Below are positions 1 through 10,062 of a stretch of DNA of 64,000 nucleotides, one piece after another. The notes under the pieces were generated by a model. The model saw nothing but the letters and a program-made list of their open reading frames with translations, was not told the origin of the DNA and did no database searches. Position 1 is the first letter of the stretch; every line of letters starts with the position of its first letter. The DNA lies in contig OY997593.1 in assembly GCA_963921825.1 (NCBI GenBank), positions 65,208,039 to 65,272,038 of the forward strand. The letters are read 5' to 3'. This DNA comes from Erodium maritimum. Its lineage: Eukaryota > Streptophyta > Magnoliopsida > Geraniales > Geraniaceae. Both the position numbers and the translations under genes were made by a program.

Positions 1-567
1 GATAATTCCAATCTCCAAGAGGGGGTTGGATCAACCTTTCACAGAGATCCCAAGTGATCAGGTGTGCCATAATCTCAATATCAGACCTTGAGTCGGGCCT
101 TCAATGAGCTTGGATGATCGGAAGGCGGCGGAAGAGATGTGGGGCCACAACAAACCCACCACAGATAGATAACTAATCTTGCAGTGGAGGCGAAGAAAGA
201 GGTGGAAGCGACGACGTTGGTGGCGGGCGAGTGAGCACCGGAGGAGAAGGATGAGGAGGTGATGGTGCTCGATCGCAAGCGGTGATGGGAGAATGAATCG
301 TCTTTGATCTCTTCACGACCGTGTCGAGAGGTGATCCAAAATAAAGATGTTGGAATAGATGGAGGAGGTGGTAGGAGTTGTGTTAGCTGACCGGAACAAT
401 TCTTGTAAGGAGAAATGTGCTTTCACTATGAGGAACTAAGGTCGGCTAGTGAGAGCTCCATGCTTGTTTTTCAATTAACACTTCAGTTAAGTTTGAATGT
501 AACGAAGATAAAATAAATGCATAATTCAAATATAATTATGTTATTATTAACGATAAAGAAATAGTAG
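1..567. other. unassigned sequence, window start
   Basis: I see no supported gene. A 65-codon minus-strand frame at 81-278 is rich in Ser/Thr and has no recognisable domain, and the sequence around it is a purine-rich GGAGG-type stretch. From about 440 the sequence becomes AT-rich. It could be the edge of a gene lying mostly outside the window, but nothing shows this. Confidence 0.3.
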
Positions 568-599
568 TTGTTACATAATCAACTTAACATTAAAACTCA

Positions 600-2100
600 A
601 AATACCTCAAGCCGAAAAGGTTGGACTTTTCTCTCTTTGAAGCGTCTTCTTGCCCGAGCCTCCCCAAACCCTAACCGCCATTGCTGCTCCCCACCGGTGA
701 TGGTTGTGGCCTCCAGTCATGACTGTTGTTGGTGGAGGCCTCTTCTCCCCCCTGTACTTCCTCTTTCCTTTTCTATTCATTTTGTTACTTCCTCTGCCTC
801 CTCTATCTCGCTTCTCTATGGAAGTACCTGCCTGGCCGGACTATCATAACTATTTTGGTAGTTTGTTCGGACTTTTCTCGCCTCACAGGCACTTGGAGTT
901 GACGGATCGGGACCTTGCTGTAGCTTCTGTTGTAGATTTAGAATAGAGAGGAGCTCTGCTTGCGTGGCCGGCGCTGATGATGTTCATATGTCAGTTGTGT
1001 TTTCTACAGTGGTGTGGTGCCTGAGTTTCGGCTTCTCGGGTTCTGGTGACTCGGATTGGTTGTTTGCAGCTCGTTTCGACGACGTCGTGTGTTACTACTA
1101 GGTTTGGTTTCGAGGTGGGGTTCTCTCTCGACCTACACTTCCCAGATCCGATGGTGGGGTTCTTGTGGCCTGAAGATGCTCATAGTAGGTGTTGGTTGCT
1201 TACTCCGGAGCAAGGGAGGTCGCGTGGCTTTGGAAGTTGGGTTCTTATGGTGGTGGTGTGGTGGTAGAAGTGGTCGTCCCGGTGATTCTTTGTTGGATCT
1301 TGGCTGGGTAGCTGTGCGGTTCCCCGAACCCGTTCGAGGTGGCTCTCTGGTGGCTTGCACTAGATCTACCGTGGGAACGTTCTGATCTCGGATTTGTTGT
1401 GCATGTTGACTTGTCCTTCGTCGTTGCGGATGGTAAGGTTCTTGTCTCACATTATGCTTTATCTATGGTTTGGTTAAAATATGTTCATCCCTAGATTTAG
1501 GCTCTTTTTGATTTTCTTTGTTTCCCTATCTTTTATTGGGGGTGGGGGTCATTTTTTAGTTGTTGGCCTTTGACGGGTTGTACTGGGTTTATAGGCCCTG
1601 AAAATCGAGGAGTCCTGTTTATTTGGGTTTTTAGTATCGGTGATACTTCACCAGATTATCTTTACTGATCAACGATGTTGGTTGTCAGCGTATCGGTGTC
1701 CTTCAACTCTCTGAGTTTGGGAGCCGATGAGATACTGTATTCTCCTCAAACTCGGGTAAGGTTATGAATGTTTTTAGTGGTGGACGACTAGTTTTATTGA
1801 GCTTCATGGTTAACAAATATGGGTAGTAGACCTCTTTTTTATGGGATTCATGTTTGCTAAATTCAGGTTCTAGACTCAATTTTTACCCGTTTTGTTTGCC
1901 ATATTATGTTTTGAGACTATTGTCCTTCTTTTTTTGAGTTTATACTGAGGTAATACTATTACGTCAGTATCCAAGTTTGTATCTGGTATTTGATTAAGTA
2001 TATGTTAGTTTGTAAGGATTTTGTAACTAAATCCTTTGTCTTCTGTTTTCAAGCTTTGAAAAGATAAAGATTTATGTAATACTTTGTGTATCAAAAAAGA
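600..2100 (+). mobile_element. probable non-coding poly(A)-tailed retroposon, plus orientation
   Basis: The segment starts with a C/T-rich leader containing CCCTAACCGCC-like sequence. It passes through G/T-rich sequence with only short overlapping frames of up to about 109 codons, and ends in an AT-rich 3' part with an A-run near 2093. The same architecture (C/T-rich leader, T-rich 3' region, A-run) recurs on the plus strand at 22650-23951, 39831-40696 and 54490-55545. No reverse transcriptase or endonuclease domain is readable. I could not find a target-site duplication for this copy, so both ends are approximate and the class is an inference. Confidence 0.35.
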
Positions 2101-2480
2101 AGAAGAATGTGCCATATTAGTTAAAGCTGAACCATTTATATGAGAGGTCTGAAATTTTGGTATTATTTAAAAGAATAATACAAAATATAAATATAGTACG
2201 TAAAAATCAACCTTCTGTTATTCTAATCTCATTTTGTTACTAAATCACTTTCCTTGGAGCTGAAAATTTACGTGTTTTAAACTGCATCTTTCATGAAAGA
2301 AAAGTAATGATATTTTTAGAACTTAAACTGTGAATTGTGTATGAGGTTACATGATGACATGAAAGCGTAGGTAAAGGAGAGATGAGGGTCCCTACTGTAT
2401 CCAACAGAAGACATGCACGTATCCAATTATGATCCTCACACGTGTGAGAGATTGGCGGGTCCAAAACTGCACGCGTAAGC
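2101..2480. other. AT-rich intergenic sequence
   Basis: No gene or repeat was recognised between the presumed retroposon tail and the Harbinger element. The small frames here overlap the GC-rich Harbinger end and are shadows. Confidence 0.4.
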
Positions 2481-2771
2481 TTAGAGCAAGGACAACGGGT
2501 CGCGCCCGCTCCCCGCCCCGCGCGCGCCGGGAACGCAGGACGCTGGCCGGTCCGCTGCAGACGCAAAAATTTGCGTTCCCGCTCCGCATTTTCGCGCTCC
2601 CGCTCCCCGATCTCCCGCTCCCGCTCCCCGATGCCTGGCCGAGCGCGCTGGATGCGCCCTCGCGCCCTGGCCTGCGCTGGCAGCGCCAGGTGGCACCACG
2701 TGTCCCGACCGTTGGCAACGGTCACTCCAACGGCTATTTTTTTTAATTCAAAAATCAGATAAAATTATCCC

Positions 2772-2779
2772 TATAAATA
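2772..2779 (+). promoter_or_regulatory. TATA box of the Harbinger transposase
   Basis: TATAAATA lies about 90 bp upstream of the ancestral start codon at 2861 and is followed by a C/T-rich leader. An equivalent CCTATAAATACCC element is kept in the related relic near 40829, which supports it as the element promoter. Confidence 0.6.
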
Positions 2780-2895
2780 CTCAACCCCATTTCTCATTTT
2801 TGTCACACCATTCTCTATTTTCACTCTTTCATTCTCACTTCCTACTCGTTATTTTCGAAAATGTCCGACGACGAGGTTATGTCCGACGCGAGGAG

Positions 2896-4269
2896 ATGAC
2901 GTACGAGGAGCTGGCTCCCCGGATGCAGACACATGCGGAGATGGCAGCCCAACTGCCGACATATGAGGAGATGGCAGCCCAAATGCAGCCAGCTGTGCGA
3001 CGTTTCCGGCGGATGATGGAGAGGCAGATGCATGCAGTAATGCCAAGGGTGCAGATGGCCATCCGTGGGGAACCAATGCGCCGAGAGATTAACAGAAATC
3101 GTGCGGAAGCCCACATCCAATTGATGGCGAACTATTTTGACGAACAACCCCTATATGGCCCTGAAATGTTCAGGCGTCGGTTCCGCATGTGCAGACCACT
3201 TTTCCAACGGATTATGAACGCGGTGAAGGCTCACGACCCTTACTTCATTGGATGGAGGCCCGACGCTGCCTCACGGCCGGGCTTATCAATGGAGCAGAAG
3301 TGCACCGCCGCTATATGGATGCTTGCGTATGGGTCCTCGGCCGATTCATTAGACGAAACTCTGCGCATTGGGGTAAGCACCATACTTGAATGTTTACGTA
3401 AGTTTTGCAAGGCCGTCATTGAGGTATTCGGAGCCGAGTATCAGCGTACACCCACACCGGCTGACATGGAGCGCTTACTCCGAGAAGGGTACAACCGAGG
3501 GTTTCCCGGAATGGCGGGGAGTCTTGACTGTATGCATTGGAAGTGGAAGAACTGCCCAACCGAAGCGCAGGGAGCCCATGGACGGGGAGGTCACCACGGG
3601 GAAAAGACGATTATGCTTGAAGTTGTAGCGTCCCGTGATTTATGGATTTGGCATGCATTTTTCGGGATGGCTGGATCGAACAACGACATCAACGTCCTCA
3701 ACCACAGCCACTTATTCCAAGACGCTTACTACGACCAAGAACTTGCTGTTGAGTACTACATCAACGACCATCGGTACGACCGACCTTATTACTTGGTGGA
3801 CGGCATTTACCCAGCATGGGCACGGTTCGTGAAGACTATTCGGCATCCCTACGAGCTCAAAGAGAAGTTGTTTGCTAGATGCCAAGAAGGTGCTCGGAAA
3901 GATATTGAAAGGGCTTTTCGAGTACTTCAAGCAAGGTGGCACATCATTTCCCGTCCCACTCGTAGTTGGAGCAAACACACTTTGGCTGATATCAGGCACA
4001 CTTGCATAATTCTACACAACATGATTGTAGAGGATGAGCGCGACCGGTACGAGTATGGGGAGGAGGAGTTGTTGTGGGCGCAACCTCCAGAAATGCTGAA
4101 TTGGACACCACCGGAACGATGGCACCACGGACCAGCGCCATTGCCATACCAGCAACGAGTGGATGCTCAACAAAGTGTCATAAATCCTGAGATCCACCAT
4201 CAACTACAACAAGATCTTATGGAGAACTTATGGGATCGCTTTGGAGCTGGTTTCCATGACGACGAGTAG
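2896..4269 (+). CDS. PIF/Harbinger transposase (DDE superfamily nuclease, HARBI1/ALP1-like)
   Basis: The 457-codon frame from the first in-frame ATG (2896) runs without a stop to TAG at 4267-4269. The family's DDE nuclease domain fills the C-terminal half. The first Asp is in GSLDCMHW, the second in GSNNDINVL and the Glu in RKDIERAFRVLQARW, so all three catalytic positions are present. The N-terminal part is Met/Gln/Arg-rich with a repeated TYEEMAAQ-type motif. An out-of-frame ATG at 2861 begins MSDDEVMSD and hits a stop after 12 codons. This looks like the original start separated by a one-base frameshift, so the present protein probably lacks a short acidic N-terminus. The product would act in the nucleus on the element's own ends. 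Function in transposition is from family knowledge; activity is untested. Confidence 0.85.
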   Translation: MTYEELAPRMQTHAEMAAQLPTYEEMAAQMQPAVRRFRRMMERQMHAVMPRVQMAIRGEPMRREINRNRAEAHIQLMANYFDEQPLYGPEMFRRRFRMCRPLFQRIMNAVKAHDPYFIGWRPDAASRPGLSMEQKCTAAIWMLAYGSSADSLDETLRIGVSTILECLRKFCKAVIEVFGAEYQRTPTPADMERLLREGYNRGFPGMAGSLDCMHWKWKNCPTEAQGAHGRGGHHGEKTIMLEVVASRDLWIWHAFFGMAGSNNDINVLNHSHLFQDAYYDQELAVEYYINDHRYDRPYYLVDGIYPAWARFVKTIRHPYELKEKLFARCQEGARKDIERAFRVLQARWHIISRPTRSWSKHTLADIRHTCIILHNMIVEDERDRYEYGEEELLWAQPPEMLNWTPPERWHHGPAPLPYQQRVDAQQSVINPEIHHQLQQDLMENLWDRFGAGFHDDE

Positions 4270-4626
4270 TCGTTTGTGCTCTTGGAGCTGGTTTGTTTTG
4301 GGTTGTATTAAAAGGGGTTGAATAAAATTAGAAGTTCATTTATATTCGTGTTGAATTTATTAATTATTGATTGTCATTAATTATTGCTTTCCAAAATTGT
4401 TTAAATTATGACTAAATTAAACGATTTCTGATAACGGATTAAATAAAACAGGAAAATATCAAATAATAATCCAGTCAACACTGTTCTGCACTCCCAGGAC
4501 CTCAAGGTCCTTTCTGTTGCAAAACACCCACTTTTCTGCACTCCCACTCCCTGACTTTTGTCCAATCAGCACAAGGTCTGCACTCCCACTCCCTGACCAA
4601 GGTCCTTTCTGTTGTACATGCTCTTA

Positions 4627-5783
4627 GCTACCACACGCATAGCTTGGTCTCATGGTGAACCTACATGATCATTGATAGATAGGTCCCTCCCTTCCCTCCC
4701 TCCTACTTATCTAATTGCATTTTCGGCTCTCAATTATGGCTTTGATCTTCTCTCACCTTCATGCTACTAAATTGAAACAAAATAAATATGGAAGTAGGTT
4801 TCAAAATACATAGTTTGTTTTACTAAGTTCGTCCGCTAGTAGTTGTACTCGATTCACAATGTTAGATGTTTAATTTTCTTTGTATAAAATAATTATTTCA
4901 AGAAATTCTCTCAAACGATCCATATTGATGTACCGTATGAATGTTTTGTATGTTTAGCTTCAACTTATGCGGTTCATAAGTGTTCGATTGGCATTTTATG
5001 GATATCCTGATATGAATTTTTTTTTGTAGTCGACCAAAGTACGGGTTTGAGTCATCAATACAGTACATAGTGGCCAAATCCGGGAACCCTCCCCCCCCCC
5101 CCCCCCCCCCCCGACATCAGGCGTCCGTCCTTCCTAAGACACCAGTTGGGTACTTCTTACTCCACAGTTAGGAGGGTTATGCACCACTTAGGGACCGGTC
5201 AGGGTGCATTTCTCTATATGGAAAGCATCCCACCAAATGTGGCACAAGTGGTTAGAAAGTTAACGGAAGCGGATCGGGGCTTCAACCATTGAGCCCAAGA
5301 AAATCGTGGTAAAGAAAAAGGACTTGGGTCTGAGCGACACAACTATTGCAAAAGAGTTTCAAGAAAATCAAGCGAGATTTGACAAACAGCCTCGTTGCGG
5401 TAAATGAGAGGCTCTAAGGGATAATAGGCACTTGGGATGAAAAGCGTCCTGACCCCATGATTAGAACCAGCTAACCAATATCCTCCACCAATTGTTGAGA
5501 TCTATAGTCTACTATCGCACCCTACAGAAAAAAAAATATCCATCTCACACGATCAAGCGACAATTAGGCAATCTAGTAGGTATCAGGTCGAGCCACATTT
5601 AGTTACCAAAGGGCTTGAAGTTTCTTTATCTTGGCGATGGCCACATTTATCAAAACCTCGAGTTTTTTTTTCCGATAATAGTCATTGGATCAAAGAGTTC
5701 GAATTGTCCACAGGAAATTTCCATGCTCATCTCCTAATTCTTCCTTTTATGTGTTTCTTCATTATGAGTTAATAAAATCCCAG
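4627..5783. other. unassigned intergenic sequence
   Basis: No coding region is supported. The first half is AT-rich. A 22-base C homopolymer lies at 5091-5112. It is followed by about 450 bp of more balanced sequence with no long frame that could be a decayed repeat, which I do not recognise. Confidence 0.4.
5091..5112 (+). repeat. C22 homopolymer
   Basis: An uninterrupted run of 22 C residues. Length is prone to sequencing and assembly error. Confidence 0.9.
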
Positions 5784-6587
5784 TTTTTTTTTGAAGAAAC
5801 AAATAATTTTATTAATACTCTCTAGAATCTGAGAGTGATTCAAGAGAGAGGAGGAAAATATCTCCCCATTACAACCAACAACAACCAATGGGACCAAATA
5901 CTTACACTTAATCCCACAAAAGAACTAGTTCTATGAATGCATCAGTGCTAGAAGAAAACCTAAGAAGAGTCTAAGGTTTCCAAGTAAAACCCTGCAGAAA
6001 GAACAACAAACCAACAAGAGAAAATGTTCCCAACCAAGAAATGCACACAACAAGCGGGCTGAGACCCCAAGGGCAAGAAGTAAACAACCAAGGAACAACC
6101 GCTCAACCCCACCAACACAAGTAAAAACACCCCAAAACAACTAATAGGGCCTAAAAACCACCAAGAATAACAAGAAGCAACAATACCAAGCCACCTCCAA
6201 GCTTTCTCCTACGAACTATCGGTCGCTGGAAACTCGATCCTCAGCTACAAAACGAGGGAAGTCTCCACTGAAACAAAGTCTCGATAACACCGTCAAACAC
6301 TGCTTGAATCTTGTAAGAAGATCCCGATGGAGGCCAACACCTCCAATCGACCCAACAAGGGGAGTCGAACCTGACAACCCTAAAGCCAAATGTCGGAGGA
6401 AAAGACAGCAAAGCGACAGCTCCGAGCTCAACGAGTCACCAAAACGACATAACAGGCTGGAGAAAACCGAAACCAAAACGACCAAAGCAGGAGAGGATCC
6501 AAAAATATCCTCACCTCAGACCATTACCAGCTCCAAAGAGCGAAAAGAAAAAGGAAAAAACAAGAAAAACACGAGAAAACGGCTTTC

Positions 6588-7304
6588 CTATTTCCTATGT
6601 GGATTCAAGCAAATGAACCGGTTGGAAACCGGAACAGGGGATAACTCAAGATCTGAAGTCGGTCCCAAGAACTCCTTGTTCTTCCTTCCCTCGACATCCT
6701 TCTCAAATGCTAAAGCACAAAGATCAACAGGTTTATGGCCAACTTTCGAGCTGTAACTCCATTTACCCGAGTGATCTCTTTTGGCAACGTCCACAATAAA
6801 ACGTCCCAACTTTTCCCTTCTATCAGTAGATGTCTTGGCTCTTGTTTGATAGACCACTGTTGGTGGAACAATCACCCTCGAGTGGCCCTTCTTTGGACGC
6901 CCACGTTTCTTTGGCTCGACTCTAGGAACCGGTTTTTCCAAGGCTTCTTTCCATGGACTTCCTTGAAACCCGACTTCCAGAAACGGTACCGAGCCAAGAT
7001 CATTTCCAATGCGATTGAAAACGGTCTTCAAACTTGGATCTTCACGGGCCGGTAGTTGGGCCTTTTCAGATGGGTCCAAAGAAAGCCCATCTAAACATGG
7101 CTCATGACCCCCTTTTTGTACCAGCTCGTCCAAAAAGACAACCCCATCCAAGTCAGGCCCAACCTGACTAGTAAACTGATTCAGATCAACAAGGGCCTCT
7201 TCACTAGCAGGCCCATGCGAGTTCACTAACGCGACTTGTACCTGTGTTGCACGCGGAGGCGCCTCTGATGATAACGCAACCAACGGCGAAATCACGCCTT
7301 TCAA
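6588..7304 (-). pseudogene. RRM-ORF1-like protein, copy A, C-terminal part (frameshifted)
   Basis: This frame of about 238 codons overlaps the end of the upstream ORF by four bases and has no ATG at its beginning; it opens with TTG. That fits a frameshifted continuation of the same protein. It contains the motif SPWKEAL, also present in copy B, followed by a Lys/Arg-rich patch with an AT-hook-like core RGRPKK. The last 60 residues are not recognised. About 800 bp of non-coding 3' sequence lies between its stop and the poly(A) tail. Confidence 0.5.
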
Positions 7305-8272
7305 AACAAGATTCTTTTGATCGTTATCCCTTGAATTAAGGGATCGGCGCCAGAATCAGTTACGCGAGGCCAAAGCAACTGACCGGCGTCCTGAGAAGAC
7401 GACGGCGAAGTGATCGCCGGCGAAATGGGTACCCGGCTGGAATCCACACCAGTAGAAACCTCACCCGTGTACTCTTGTCCCTCACCAGTCGTCGGAGGAA
7501 GCTCCCCGGAATGAGTTCCAGGATCATCTCGCGAAACAGAGCAAGTGCTCTGTTTTGCATCTCCACCAGGTTCGGACGCCGGAGACTTTAGGGGAGGCCG
7601 TGAGAAAGCCAGGAAAAGGACGTGGCCGTTCAGAGTAAACCCATGTAACGTTTCTATCACCTGAACTACAGCAGAGTGGGATGAAAAACGAATGAAGCCA
7701 AAGAAGAAACCTTTCTTATTTGGTCTCTTCAACAAGGAGAAAGCTTCGATGTCGCCAAAAGGTAAGAACATGCCCTTGAAAGAGTCCTCTGATGTAGCAA
7801 AAGGTAAATTGCGGACGTAAATCTCCATTTCACTCTCCACAAAACGAACACGGGTTCGTTGCCGGTGAACTGTAACAATGTCGCTACATACATCTCCACC
7901 CTCTTCTAGCTTCTCAAGAGTCGCAATGGTCGAAAGATCCTCTTTCTCAGTGTGATGTTGCTCCCTTTTCTCTGGAACAGGAATCGCTGGGTTGCTCTGA
8001 TCGACGCCATCAACCACTCGGGCAGAGCTGACAGGGTGCTTCGCCACCGGAACTCGATCTGACCTTCTGGTAATAACACCACGAGTCCCATGTTTAGACT
8101 CCGTGAACGGTATGTCCCTCTTCTTAGGGTTGCAGATGAGACAATAGTCACGGTACAAGGACAGGAGGTTCGAACAGAAGGAGAAGAAAGGTAGCGGATC
8201 CACCGTACTCTTGCGGGAAGAGAGCTTTCGTCTAGCTTGAGAGCGTTTCCGGCCAGCTTGAGAGCGTTTCAT
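7301..8272 (-). CDS. RRM-domain ORF1-like protein, copy A, N-terminal part
   Basis: A 323-codon frame starts at a true ATG (8272-8270). Residues 1-25 are very basic and contain a short direct repeat (SQAGRKR/SQARRK). Residues 27-46 hold the family motif FFSFCSNLLSLYRDYCLI. An RRM spans about residues 150-225, with RNP2-like IYVRNL and RNP1-like KGFFFGFIRF. A Ser/Pro/Thr-rich tail follows. The frame ends where the continuation at 7304-6588 opens in another frame, so the gene is probably split by a frameshift. RRMs occur in the ORF1 of the plant BNR-type L1 LINEs, and I infer a similar RNA-binding role. A domesticated host gene is less likely because several copies sit next to poly(A) tails. 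Confidence 0.6.
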   Translation of the reverse strand: MKRSQAGRKRSQARRKLSSRKSTVDPLPFFSFCSNLLSLYRDYCLICNPKKRDIPFTESKHGTRGVITRRSDRVPVAKHPVSSARVVDGVDQSNPAIPVPEKREQHHTEKEDLSTIATLEKLEEGGDVCSDIVTVHRQRTRVRFVESEMEIYVRNLPFATSEDSFKGMFLPFGDIEAFSLLKRPNKKGFFFGFIRFSSHSAVVQVIETLHGFTLNGHVLFLAFSRPPLKSPASEPGGDAKQSTCSVSRDDPGTHSGELPPTTGEGQEYTGEVSTGVDSSRVPISPAITSPSSSQDAGQLLWPRVTDSGADPLIQGITIKRILF

Positions 8273-8280
8273 CCTCTGAT

Positions 8281-10062
8281 CACTTATATTTTCTAATTAT
8301 TTTTTAGTCAACATGTTCTTAAGAAGGAGATGAACTGCATATTAATCACCTCAAGAATGCAGGAGTTGACGGTGGTCCGATGGCCTATAATCCACCTTGA
8401 ACACTACACCAAGGAGAAGAGGGAATGTGTGGTTGTGCTGGTATAATAGGAAGACTTGACTAAATATTGCAGTTGCTACCGGAGATGAGTGTTGATGAAG
8501 AGTTCTGAAGAGAAGGAAAATGAGTGCAGCTACCAATAGGAACCCACAACCACGGTGGTCCGATGATATATTGACTGATCATCATGGACACAACAATGTG
8601 AGACTTGAAGCAACCGTTGCAGGCAGGAAGAAGATCTTCAAAGGTGTTCTTGAGAACACTGTAGCAAGTTGAGAGCATTTTCTCCATAGCATGGTTTTCC
8701 CCAAATGAAGGCCTCCACCTTTTACAGAGGACCCTACTGTGGTGCCCTCCTTTCCTCCATGTGCTATGATGTCATGGAGAACTGCACCCGCTTACCGTCC
8801 CTCCCCCCGGATCCCAAACCCACCTGCCAGTTATCTGATATTCACCAGAAACAGGGAGCATCTGAGAGACGTAGTGGAAGCCTCTTCGCTTAAGAACATG
8901 ACGTCCCAAAGGAGGTGGATCAACGAAAATGACGACGAATGGTGGTCGATATCGATGCAAAAAGAAAAATTATAGAATAAGGTTTTTCCCTTGAGAACTC
9001 AAGCATGTCATAGTTGATAACACTAAGGACAAAACTGACGGCGAATGGAAGGAGAATCTCCTAAACATTCACAAAAATTGTCTCGTGGTTTTCTTATTTC
9101 TACCGAGATTATAATTACAGATGCTTGAATTTACTTCATCAATAAAAATGTCACGTTTAATGCTCTAAAAGAATCTTTTAAAAAATCGTAATAGTAATAG
9201 GTGAATACGAGGAGTAATTGATTATGACGATAAAATATTGAATAAATCAAATCCACTTGTACGTCACAGAACTTCACTGTATGATTGTGTTGCATGATAA
9301 GTGACAATGATGCTATAAAGTGACACACTTTGTAGTGCTAATCACGCCGATGAATTTCTCTTAGTTGCGTGTTATAAAACAATACTCTGTTCGGTTTTCT
9401 TTTGAGATAATAATCATCATGGCTTAAAATAATAATAATTGAATTAATGATTTTTCATAGCACACTAAAAAACTAAGAGACCTATAAAACCATCGACGAT
9501 TAGTGTTGAGATTTTTATCGTTGTTGGAGATTGTTCCAGTTGTTGGTTCCACTTAATTGTTTTAATTGTTGGTTCGTAGGGGCGGTGTATGTTCATGGTG
9601 TATCTGTTGGAGGTGATGAGTTTGCTCTCATACGGATAGATTTGGTCTGCGATAGAGATAGGTGATCCAACCACTTGTTCCAAGGCCGTTGTTAACGGTG
9701 TTTAGAGGAGGAGGAATAGGGTGTGTTAGACTTCCGGAGGAGGTCACAAAATTGAGCGAGGAAGTGTACGGTCCATAGGCCGGGATGGGGATGGCCTTGG
9801 CTAGGACGTTCTCTGGTTCGAGTACAGGTGTGGTATTGTTGGGCGAGTGGCCGGTGATACAGGTTGCTGGCATGGGCTGTTCGCGACGACAACGACAAGG
9901 CCCGACCGTGCATAGGGTCAGTATCATGGGCGGGGCTCGTACGGCTCGTGACCGCGAGTGTCTTATTAGGACGTCGGCAGGACGACAGACTTTATCATTG
10001 GTGGTTTGGGGTTTGTTCACCTCCACCGGCCACACAATATGGATACGGGGCGGAGGGCCGCC
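8281..10062. other. unassigned sequence left of the solo-LTR stack
   Basis: No confident gene. A 75-codon minus-strand frame at 8460-8687 contains several Cys residues but no domain I recognise. 9130-9470 is AT-rich. From about 9590 the sequence is GC-rich and continues, across the inserted LTR block, at 18932. The minus strand of that GC-rich part is open for a long stretch, but it resembles nothing definite. Confidence 0.35.

Larger units (their letters stand above)
2484..4623 (+). mobile_element. PIF/Harbinger DNA transposon, complete with TTA target duplication
   Basis: The element is bounded by TTA at 2481-2483 and TTA at 4624-4626, the 3-bp target typical of PIF/Harbinger. The left end reads GAGCAAGGACAACGG and the right end, read inward, GAGCATGTACAACAG, an imperfect terminal inverted repeat of about 15 bp. 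A GC-rich subterminal region (2490-2690) holds many short CGCTCCCGCTCCC-type repeats. A TATA box at 2772-2779 precedes the single transposase ORF. The Myb-like second ORF found in many autonomous plant family members is absent, so movement would need that protein in trans. Size is 2140 bp. Confidence 0.85.
5784..8280 (-). mobile_element. RRM-ORF1 retroelement, copy A
   Basis: Read on the minus strand, the element contains an RRM-protein ORF, about 800 bp of 3' sequence, an AATAAAA signal (complement at 5807-5813) and an A-run (T-run at 5784-5792). No reverse transcriptase ORF lies between the ORF and the tail. The product shares its N-terminal aromatic motif, RRM and SPWKEAL motif with copy B. 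The 5' boundary is not fixed and no target duplication was found, so the right coordinate is approximate. Confidence 0.6.

Noticed and set aside
2291..2746. Several 70-144 codon ORFs on both strands
   Set aside because: They are shadows over the GC-rich subterminal repeats of the Harbinger element.
2800..2895. N-terminal extension of the transposase frame upstream of 2896
   Set aside because: The frame has no ATG there; the only upstream ATG (2861) is in another frame and terminates after 12 codons.
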